A stretch of DNA of 7,592 nucleotides from an uncultured Veillonella sp. (lineage in GTDB: Bacteria; Bacillota; Negativicutes; Veillonellales; Veillonellaceae), in the NCBI GenBank assembly GCA_937930265.1, contig CALGLI010000074.1, positions 1-7,592 of the forward strand, read 5' to 3'. The notes beneath the pieces are model-generated. The model saw only the letters and a list, made by a program, of their open reading frames with translations. It was not told the origin of the DNA and made no database searches. The translations under genes and the position numbers were made by a program. Shown one piece after another: positions 1-4,869 of the stretch. Each line of letters opens with the position of its first letter. Positions within the stretch are counted from its first letter, which is position 1.

Positions 1-744
1 CCTCAAATTTGTGAAACATATCCTGATATTGTGAAATATATACATCCTCTAGTAGGCGCTAAGGAGTATTTACATAATGAAGAACGATATTGTTTATGGT
101 TAAAAGGAGTAGATCCATCTATTATTAAAAATAATCCCTTTCTATATGATCGAGTTTCTAAGTGCAAGGAAGTAAGGACTAATAGTAAAGCCGTAGCCAT
201 TCGGAAATTTGCCGATGTACCAGCTATTTTCGCTCAGATTACACAACCAGATGATTGCAATTATTTAATTATACCTTGTACATCCTCTGAGAAAAGACGA
301 TACATTCCTATAGGATTTATGGATGCTCATATAAAAGTGACTAATGCAGTGCAAATTGTTCCTAATGCTACCTTATATGATTTTGGTATCATCACATCTA
401 ACGTCCATATGGCATGGATGCGAGCCTTTGCAGGTCGATTGAAGAGTGATTATAGATATTCAAAGGATGTTATATATAACACATTCCCATGGCCAAAATT
501 ACAGGAACAACATCGAGTAGCCATTGAAAAGACAGCAAAACAAATTTTAGAGGCTAGAAAACTGTATTCTAATTCCACCTTGGCAGAACTATACGATGAA
601 GTGACTATGCCCATCGAATTAAGAGAGGCCCATCGTGATAACAATCGAGCCGTGATGCGAGCTTATGGCTTTGACTTAAAAATGACAGAAGAAGAGTGTG
701 TAGCGGAGCTAATGAAACTCTATCAGGCGTTGTTAGAGAAATAG
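1..744 (+). CDS. MmeI-like type IIL restriction-modification protein, C-terminal part (5' truncated by window edge)
   Basis: The reading frame is open from base 1, so the GTG at 31 is internal; 247 residues are visible. The family (MmeI-like, single-chain nuclease, adenine methyltransferase and specificity domain) cuts and methylates DNA as one polypeptide. Seen here: the start of the target-recognition region with the ERYCLWL motif (visible residues 28-34), then YNTFPWP (159-165), LAELYD (194-199) and MPIELREAH (203-211), which are typical of the MmeI C-terminal TRD and helical region. The nuclease and the methyltransferase motifs must lie upstream of the window, so activity cannot be judged. 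The gene ends in TAG at 742-744 with no overlapping partner, consistent with a self-contained enzyme needing no separate specificity subunit. Family recognition is from motif memory; the recognition sequence cannot be deduced here. Confidence 0.85.
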   Translation, partial: PQICETYPDIVKYIHPLVGAKEYLHNEERYCLWLKGVDPSIIKNNPFLYDRVSKCKEVRTNSKAVAIRKFADVPAIFAQITQPDDCNYLIIPCTSSEKRRYIPIGFMDAHIKVTNAVQIVPNATLYDFGIITSNVHMAWMRAFAGRLKSDYRYSKDVIYNTFPWPKLQEQHRVAIEKTAKQILEARKLYSNSTLAELYDEVTMPIELREAHRDNNRAVMRAYGFDLKMTEEECVAELMKLYQALLEK

Positions 745-833
745 AATCTGGGGATTTCCTAGTAGCCACCATTATCATTGTAAGAAGAGTAGTTACTATT
801 CAATTGGTGCTAGATTAGCTCAAATAATAAAAA

Positions 834-873
834 GCCTAACGTATTAAGATTAAGAGAAGTTTATAGGTTAGGC
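834..873. terminator. Possible intrinsic terminator after the restriction-modification gene
   Basis: GCCTAAC (834-840) pairs with GTTAGGC (867-873); the stem can extend to 11 bp with one mismatch (834-844 with 863-873). The loop is long (about 18-26 nt). On the + strand the stem is followed by ATTTTC, a weak T tract. On the - strand it is followed by a run of five T, which is better. The long loop makes it less certain than the other terminators here. Confidence 0.45.
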
Positions 874-969
874 ATTTTCATGAGCAATATAATTAATTGG
901 TTTACTATAAAAGGTTAGGTGTAATAGGTGTGAAAAATAGAATTTCTATGTATAGTAGCATACAGGTGA

Positions 970-998
970 TTGCTTTTCTTCCTAATCTTTGATAGTAT
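970..998 (+). promoter_or_regulatory. Candidate sigma-70-type promoter for the YadA-like gene
   Basis: TTGCTT (970-975) and TAGTAT (993-998) are separated by 17 bp, an acceptable but imperfect -35/-10 pair. It would give a leader of about 80 nt that carries the TGTGAC/GTCACA inverted repeat (1013-1018 and 1031-1036). Other weak hexamers exist nearby, so this is tentative. Confidence 0.35.
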
Positions 999-1070
999 AC
1001 AAGAGGGAAAATTGTGACAGTAGATACACAGTCACATTGTATGAAACCTCTATATGGGGTATTAGTAGGT

Positions 1071-1080
1071 TGAAAGGAAG
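1071..1080 (+). promoter_or_regulatory. Shine-Dalgarno site for the YadA-like gene
   Basis: The purine-rich GAAAGGAAG lies six bases before the ATG at 1087. This spacing favours that ATG over the in-frame ATG at 1099, which would put the site about 18 bases away. Confidence 0.75.
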
Positions 1081-1086
1081 AGTAGT

Positions 1087-1677
1087 ATGCTCGAAATTAT
1101 GAAACAAAAAGGTAAGAAGGCTACTATGTTAGCAGCTGCATTACTTGTCATCACAGGGGTGGTACATGGTCAGATTCAAACGCAACCAGATCCAGGGATG
1201 CAACCATCTCCACCACCAGCGGCTCCACCAGCTGATCCGGCTGCAGATCTTATGGCAGGTTTGATTCGCGATGTGAATGCTAATAAAACAGAAGTGAGAA
1301 AAGTAGGTGGAAATGCAGCAGCATTAGCGGCATTGAAACCATTGCAATACAATGCAGGACAAACTACACAAATCATGGCAGGGGTTGGTACATACCGTGG
1401 ACGAACAGCAGGTGCCTTGGGGGTAGCTCATTATACGAGTCAAAACCTCATGTACCATGCCGGTGTAAGCCTAGGTGGTGCACATAGCTTTATGGGGAAC
1501 GCTGGTGTAACACTTGGATTTGGACCAGGTGCAACAGCACAAACAGAGTCATCCAAAGTAGACATGTTACAAACAGCAGTGGACCGCTTAATCGCTGAAA
1601 ATGCACAAATCAAAGCAGAAAATGCACAAATAAAAGTAGCGTTGCAAGATATTTACGCAAAATTAAACAATAAATAA
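1087..1677 (+). CDS. Short YadA-anchor trimeric-autotransporter-like outer-membrane protein
   Basis: The 196-residue product has a signal peptide (residues 1-28: basic start KQKGKK, hydrophobic core, likely cleavage after VVHG). A Pro/Ala-rich segment follows (about 30-53, including PSPPPAAPPADP), then a short helical stalk (about 54-86). A YadA-type membrane-anchor region (about 87-147) shows the Gly/Ala-rich strands and a GFGPG end. YadA anchors trimerise into a 12-strand barrel that carries the stalk to the surface, and in the family the barrel is normally the extreme C-terminus. Here about 48 residues follow it, with a clean 3-4 heptad pattern (L161, V165, L168, N172, I175, N179, I182, L186, I189, L193), including AENAQIK twice. 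There is almost no passenger domain, so the role is unlikely to be classical adhesion. It may be a minimal surface or envelope-organising protein (inference). It is monocistronic, with its own ribosome site and a hairpin downstream. Confidence 0.8.
   Translation: MLEIMKQKGKKATMLAAALLVITGVVHGQIQTQPDPGMQPSPPPAAPPADPAADLMAGLIRDVNANKTEVRKVGGNAAALAALKPLQYNAGQTTQIMAGVGTYRGRTAGALGVAHYTSQNLMYHAGVSLGGAHSFMGNAGVTLGFGPGATAQTESSKVDMLQTAVDRLIAENAQIKAENAQIKVALQDIYAKLNNK
1594..1635 (+). repeat. Tandem 21-bp repeat encoding one coiled-coil heptad twice
   Basis: Units 1594-1614 and 1615-1635 match at 19 of 21 bases and each encodes AENAQIK, exactly one heptad. Both differences are synonymous (third codon positions). 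Gain or loss of a unit would lengthen or shorten the coiled coil by one heptad without shifting frame. Confidence 0.85.
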
Positions 1678-1720
1678 GGAAATGCAGGTAGGTGTAGCTA
1701 CTGTAGTGGCATACATCCTG

Positions 1721-1796
1721 ATACACGCAAAAAGAGCACGACGTGCCCTGAACAAACATATGAAATGTCGTTTGTGAGGGGATGTCGTGCTGTTTC
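1721..1796. terminator. Long structured hairpin (copy 1 of a two-copy family), probable bidirectional terminator
   Basis: The left arm 1731-1757 pairs with 1770-1795. The outer helix runs from AAA/TTT through AGCACGAC/GTCGTGCT, an inner block pairs CCCT with AGGG, and the tip pairs ACAAAC (1752-1757) with GTTTGT (1770-1775). There are isolated mismatches at 1734/1792, 1745/1781 and around 1750. Read on the - strand the stem is followed by TTTTT, a good terminator tail; on the + strand the tail is the weaker TTTCCTTT. It lies 43 bp past the YadA-like stop codon. It is homologous to 4764-4842. Confidence 0.75.
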
Positions 1797-1836
1797 CTTT
1801 GCTTAATCAAGAACTCTATAGTTAGCATAGTATAAT

Positions 1837-1870
1837 AAAAAACACAGGGACACGATCCCTGTGTTTTTTT
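1837..1870. terminator. Strong bidirectional intrinsic terminator
   Basis: The arms AAAAAACACAGGGA (1837-1850) and TCCCTGTGTTTTTT (1856-1869) are perfectly complementary (14 bp) around a five-base loop. There are T runs on both strands. It stops transcripts arriving from the YadA-like gene (+) and from the ATPase side (-). Confidence 0.92.
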
Positions 1871-2045
1871 ATAACGCGGATTCAGCATTGTTAATAATCT
1901 TCATTCTAGTATTTTCTTCTTTTGACAATTGTATTCCCATACTGGTTAATCCTTTTATATCTAAGTCAGATAATAAATTCATATATAGTTGTCTATCACT
2001 TTTATTAATAATAATCAATCCCTTGTTGTAGACAAGAATGAACGA
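1869..2045 (-). pseudogene. Open 58-codon tail in frame after the ATPase stop; probable gene remnant or small unknown protein
   Basis: Directly after the ATPase stop (TAA at 2048-2046) the same frame stays open for 58 codons to a TAA at 1871-1869, which abuts the strong terminator. The predicted residues look protein-like: a hydrophobic start (FILVYNKGLIIINKSDRQLY), then a mixed charged helix-prone end with KEENTRMKIINNAE. The only ATG start that gives a sizeable product is at 1982 (37 residues), and it has no visible Shine-Dalgarno site. A TTG at about 2018 has AAGGGA directly against it, too close to work well. I do not recognise the family. It could be the C-terminal scrap of a gene displaced by the ATPase gene, a translated small protein, or a lost extension of the ATPase. 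The ATPase itself already ends where its family normally ends. Confidence 0.35.
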
Positions 2046-3260
2046 TTATAAATATAGACTGTTTTCCAACAAAAAATCAACTACATGTTTGTGAATGATT
2101 CCATCTTGGCTAAAGTCAACGGTATCCATGGAGAGAACAAACTTAGGGTAATTATCTTGTACATGGGCATACACGCCAAACTCACGTTGTCGTGTAGATT
2201 CTGTTTCCATGAGATAAGATACTTGATAATATATGCGTTCTTTATCCTTCGTAGCAATAAAGTCGATTTCCATATCTTTTACCTTACCAATTTCTACGGT
2301 ATATCCTCTGGAAATTAGCTCAATATATACAATATTTTCCAGGGTTCTTTCAATATCTTTCGTATTGGAATATCCTTTGGCAGCCCGAAATCCATGATCC
2401 GTAAGATAATATTTTTCGTCGATTCTAAGATTCTTTTTGCCTACTGTATCAAATCTAGGTACTTTCTTGAGAATGAAAGCTTGCTGACAATAGTCTAAAT
2501 AATTCAGTATAGTATCAATGGAAACATCCCGATGCTCGCTCTTTAAATATTTTTTAATACTAGTTGCAGAAACGGGGGCCCCTATATTTTGTATGGTAAA
2601 TGATAGGATTCGATTAAAAATATCCACATCTCGAATTTTATTGTGGGTCAACACATCTTTGATGAGAACCGTATGGTATACATCATTTAGATATTTATAA
2701 CTGCTGTTTTCTTCTAGGTTAAAGTATTTTAAGGTAGGCATACCACCTAACTGGATAAACTTAGAGAATAACTCTTCCTTACTAAGCTGTTTTTCTTGGA
2801 ATACTTCTATAAATTCATCAAATGTAAATGGCTGAATTTCAAATTCTACATATCTACCAGCAAGGAGCGTAGCAAGCTCCCCAGAGATTAAGGTAGAGTT
2901 GGAACCTGTGATATAGATATCGCAATCTTTATCAGCTCGAAGCCCATTAATCACTCGTTCCCAATTTTGTACTAATTGAACTTCATCAAAAAAGTAATAT
3001 ATCTTTCCTTCTAGGTTTTGGGTCTTTTGAAGGAGGTACTTAGCTAATTTGCTTGCTTCTGTGATATCCATAAACTCTAAGGATTCAAAGTTAATATAAA
3101 TTTTACGTTCATCAGGTATTTCCTGTAAGATAGTGTCTTTAATTATCGTTAATAAAGTAGACTTCCCAACACGGCGCATACCTGTGAGAATTTTAATTAC
3201 AGGCTTATCAATGAATGGTTCTATTTGTGTTATATATTTAGGGCGTTTAATATAGTCCAT
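2046..3260 (-). CDS. AAA_14/DUF4143-type ATPase (STAND-like ATP-binding protein)
   Basis: The 404-residue product starts at the ATG at 3260, six bases after GAGGTG. A longer in-frame start at 3344 would lie upstream of the likely promoter and is rejected. Domains: AAA ATPase with Walker A GMRRVGKST (27-35), Walker B YYFFDEVQ (88-95; D92, E93), sensor-like YITGSNS (116-122) and GGMPT (172-176). A probable winged-helix region follows (about 210-300), then a C-terminal DUF4143 PD-(D/E)XK-like fold (about 305-400) with EIDF (331-334). The usual E-x-K there reads Q346-V-S348, so nuclease chemistry is doubtful. In this family the ATPase is thought to couple ATP binding to a DNA- or partner-related switch; the exact role is unknown. 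It stands alone, facing the YadA-like gene, with four regularly spaced palindromes over its promoter. A fragment of a second copy lies upstream at 3429-3485. Confidence 0.88.
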   Translation of the reverse strand: MDYIKRPKYITQIEPFIDKPVIKILTGMRRVGKSTLLTIIKDTILQEIPDERKIYINFESLEFMDITEASKLAKYLLQKTQNLEGKIYYFFDEVQLVQNWERVINGLRADKDCDIYITGSNSTLISGELATLLAGRYVEFEIQPFTFDEFIEVFQEKQLSKEELFSKFIQLGGMPTLKYFNLEENSSYKYLNDVYHTVLIKDVLTHNKIRDVDIFNRILSFTIQNIGAPVSATSIKKYLKSEHRDVSIDTILNYLDYCQQAFILKKVPRFDTVGKKNLRIDEKYYLTDHGFRAAKGYSNTKDIERTLENIVYIELISRGYTVEIGKVKDMEIDFIATKDKERIYYQVSYLMETESTRQREFGVYAHVQDNYPKFVLSMDTVDFSQDGIIHKHVVDFLLENSLYL

Positions 3261-3275
3261 AGCTAACACCTCACT
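3261..3275 (-). promoter_or_regulatory. Shine-Dalgarno site deciding the ATPase start
   Basis: On the - strand the sequence reads AGTGAGGTG, then six bases, then the ATG whose A is at 3260. This supports a 404-residue protein beginning MDYIKRPKYI. Confidence 0.75.
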
Positions 3276-3282
3276 TTCATTG

Positions 3283-3420
3283 ATTCTATTATACTCGAAA
3301 TAGATGTATATTCCAATAATGATTTCGAGTATAATCGAAATCATTAAAGATTATGCATACTATTTCGATTATAGTCGAAAGTATTATAGAATATTAGTAT
3401 AGTTTCGATTATAAATGAAA
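3283..3420. repeat. Array of four 18-bp palindromes at exact 40-bp spacing; probable operator array
   Basis: Consensus TTTCGANTATANTCGAAA. Copies: 3283-3300 (ATTCTATTATACTCGAAA), 3323-3340 (TTTCGAGTATAATCGAAA), 3363-3380 (TTTCGATTATAGTCGAAA) and 3403-3420 (TTTCGATTATAAATGAAA). Starts are 40 bp apart every time and the 22-bp intervals are AT-rich and much less alike. The second copy extends to perfect 11-bp arms (3318-3328 and 3335-3345). The two outer copies are degenerate on their outward side. Dyad symmetry, regular phasing and overlap with the ATPase promoter suggest binding sites for a dimeric protein. The ATPase's own winged-helix region is one candidate (inference). Confidence 0.8.
3288..3316 (-). 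promoter_or_regulatory. ATPase promoter, -10 embedded in palindrome 1
   Basis: On the - strand, TTGGAA (3316-3311) and a perfect TATAAT (3293-3288) are separated by 17 bp. Transcription would start near 3281, giving a leader of about 20 nt that holds the ribosome site. The -10 lies inside the palindrome at 3283-3300, so a protein bound there should block the promoter (inference). Confidence 0.7.
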
Positions 3421-3428
3421 TACATAAC

Positions 3429-3485
3429 CCACTGTATTAAATCTAGGTACATTCTTAAAGATGAAAATTTGCTAAGAATACTTTA
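3429..3485 (-). pseudogene. Fragment of a second DUF4143-type ATPase gene
   Basis: This 57-bp stretch aligns without gaps to 2441-2497 inside the ATPase gene, with about 45 identical bases. Translated on the - strand it reads like the KKVPRFDTVG region of the ATPase (residues 265-274), with NVPRFNTVG conserved but a stop codon where the ATPase has a Cys codon. It is therefore a decayed relic of a paralogous copy in the same orientation, immediately beyond the palindrome array. No other part of the ATPase is recognisable around it. Confidence 0.7.
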
Positions 3486-3511
3486 ATGATAGAAACTGTA
3501 ACCGTGTGTAA

Positions 3512-3619
3512 TTCGATACGTTTAGAAATGAGGCTAGTCTGTTAAATTTGGGAATCATTCAAGATTATAAACGGTTGAAAGCAGATGAAAAGAAAGCAAT
3601 CAGGGATACCTATATATAA
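3512..3619 (+). pseudogene. Possible C-terminal gene remnant of unknown family
   Basis: A 35-codon open stretch on the + strand ends at TAA 3617-3619. It encodes a charged, helix-prone sequence ending QDYKRLKADEKKAIRDTYI. It has no ATG, and a stop lies directly upstream, so it is not an intact gene. The amino-acid make-up resembles a real protein tail rather than AT-rich noise, but I do not recognise it. Confidence 0.3.
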
Positions 3620-3623
3620 ACTG

Positions 3624-3632
3624 TGATATAAT
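3624..3632 (+). promoter_or_regulatory. Extended -10 promoter for the DUF1016 gene
   Basis: TGA followed by a perfect TATAAT (3627-3632) forms an extended -10 element. No good -35 lies 17 bp upstream, as is common for extended -10 promoters. Transcription would begin near 3639, leaving a leader of about 36 nt before the ATG at 3675. Confidence 0.6.
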
Positions 3633-3674
3633 ATAAAAATAAATACAATGAAGGGCTAGAGAGTTGGTGCATAT

Positions 3675-4700
3675 ATGGATGATTCAATAGATACAATTCG
3701 AAGAGATGTGTATTGCAGTATTAAAGAATTGATGGACTCTGCAAGAAATAGTATTGCACGATCAGTCAACAATATTCTTGTTCAAACATATTGGGAGATT
3801 GGACGAATTATAGTTGAAGAGGAACAGGGGCATTGTGATAGAGCTGAATATGGAAAACAGTTAATAATAGAATTATCAAAGAAACTAACAAGAGAATATG
3901 GTAAGGGATTTTCAAGATCGAATTTGCAAAATATGAGAAACTTTTATTTGTCATATCCAATTTGCCAGACAGTGTCTAGCAAATTAAGTTGGTCACATTA
4001 TTGTGAATTGCTTTCTATAAGCGATGAAAAGAAAAGAAATTTTTATGAAAAAGAAACTATTAATTCAAATTGGTCTGTGAGAGAATTAAAAAGGCAAATA
4101 AAAACATCACTATTTGAAAGACTTTTACTTTCAGCAGGAGATAAAAATAAAGAAAAAATATGGGAGCTAGCTTTACATGGCAATGAAATACATAAGGCAA
4201 GCGATGTTGTAAAAGACCCTTATGTATTTGAGTTTTTGGGAATACCAGATGAAACAGCCATCATGGAGAGTGATTTAGAAAAGGTGTTGATAAGCCATAT
4301 TGAAAAGTTTTTGCTAGAACTTGGTAAGGGATTTATGTATGTAGGTTCACAGCAAAGAGTAACATTGGGAAATACGCATTATTATGTGGATATGGTATTT
4401 TATAATAAGATACTAAGAAGTTATGTTTTAATTGAGTTAAAAACAGGAAAGTTAATGCCAGAAGCAGTAGGGCAAATTAATATGTATCTTAATTATTACA
4501 AGATGGAGATTAATGACGATACAGATAATGAACCCATTGGGATTATTCTTTGTACTGATAAAGATAGTATACAGGCAGAATATGCTCTTGGTAGTTTGTC
4601 TAATCAGATATTTGCGTCTCAATATACGTTATATATTCCAAACAGAGAAGAATTAGAAGAGCAGGTTGAAAGAGTATTAAAAAATTATGAGAGAAAGTAA
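3675..4700 (+). CDS. DUF1016 / YhcG-type PD-(D/E)XK nuclease-domain protein
   Basis: The 341 residues match the usual full length of the family. The N-terminal DUF1016 region (about 10-150) has the YWEIGRIIVEEEQ motif (39-51) and LSWSHYCELLSI (104-115), and is probably DNA- or partner-binding. The C-terminal domain (about 175-335) is a PD-(D/E)XK nuclease fold with D239 in HYYVDMVFY, E254 and K256 in VLIELKTGK, and Q267 in VGQINMY. All expected catalytic positions are present. Members are often found near restriction-modification loci and mobile DNA; the cellular role and substrate are not established. The start is ATG 3675; its ribosome site is weak (AGAGAG, about nine bases upstream). It is monocistronic, transcribed away from the ATPase and convergent with nrdA. 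The gene looks more AT-rich than nrdA, consistent with an accessory gene (impression by eye). Confidence 0.88.
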   Translation: MDDSIDTIRRDVYCSIKELMDSARNSIARSVNNILVQTYWEIGRIIVEEEQGHCDRAEYGKQLIIELSKKLTREYGKGFSRSNLQNMRNFYLSYPICQTVSSKLSWSHYCELLSISDEKKRNFYEKETINSNWSVRELKRQIKTSLFERLLLSAGDKNKEKIWELALHGNEIHKASDVVKDPYVFEFLGIPDETAIMESDLEKVLISHIEKFLLELGKGFMYVGSQQRVTLGNTHYYVDMVFYNKILRSYVLIELKTGKLMPEAVGQINMYLNYYKMEINDDTDNEPIGIILCTDKDSIQAEYALGSLSNQIFASQYTLYIPNREELEEQVERVLKNYERK

Positions 4701-4763
4701 TCCTCGATGATGGATTCTTTTTATTCCGACTACATCTTTGGTGGGATATTTATCTAATCTAGA

Positions 4764-4842
4764 ATACACAAAAAGAGCACCACATGCTCCGGAGCAAACC
4801 TACCGTAGGATCAGTTTGTGGAGGAGCGTGTGGTGCTCTTTC
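4764..4842. terminator. Long structured hairpin (copy 2), bidirectional terminator between the DUF1016 gene and nrdA
   Basis: The left arm 4772-4790 pairs continuously with 4823-4841 (19 bp, one T-G wobble). It covers AAAGAGCACCACATGCTCC and its complement. A tip helix pairs GCAAAC (4794-4799) with GTTTGT (4814-4819) around a 14-base loop. On the - strand the stem ends in GCTCTTTTTG, a good stop signal for nrdA; on the + strand in GCTCTTTCTC for the DUF1016 gene. It sits at a convergent junction and is homologous to 1721-1796, including the flanking ATACAC. Confidence 0.88.
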
Positions 4843-4869
4843 TCTATTCAAATGTAAATCCACCAAAGA

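Larger units (their letters stand above)
745..1086. other. Intergenic region without a gene
   Basis: This 342-bp AT-rich gap separates the restriction-modification gene from the YadA-like gene. I see no convincing coding frame in it. It holds the weak hairpin at 834-873, a candidate promoter at 970-998, an inverted repeat at 1013-1036 and the ribosome-binding site of the downstream gene. Confidence 0.6.

Noticed and set aside
31..33. GTG as the start of the first gene
   Set aside because: The frame is open to base 1 and the protein begins in the middle of a conserved MmeI-family region, so the real start lies upstream of the window.
1176..1376. Antisense 66-codon open frame in the YadA-like gene
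   Set aside because: It mirrors the Pro/Ala-rich coding segment, giving Gly/Ala-rich sequence; a by-product of codon composition.
1610..1888. 92-codon open frame on the - strand
   Set aside because: It runs across two terminator hairpins and the end of the YadA-like gene, and has no family features; a shadow frame.
3261..3344. Longer ATPase start at 3344 adding 28 N-terminal residues
   Set aside because: The extension is translated from the palindromes and the promoter itself, has no ribosome site, and the family starts near MDYIKRPKYI. The ATG at 3260 has a good Shine-Dalgarno site.
3283..3420. CRISPR array
   Set aside because: The repeats are only 18 bp, fully palindromic and imperfect, the intervals are 22 bp, there are four units, and there are no cas genes.
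3283..3420. Terminal inverted repeats of an insertion sequence
   Set aside because: Each unit is itself a palindrome, all lie on one side of the ATPase gene, and no transposase or target-site duplication is visible.
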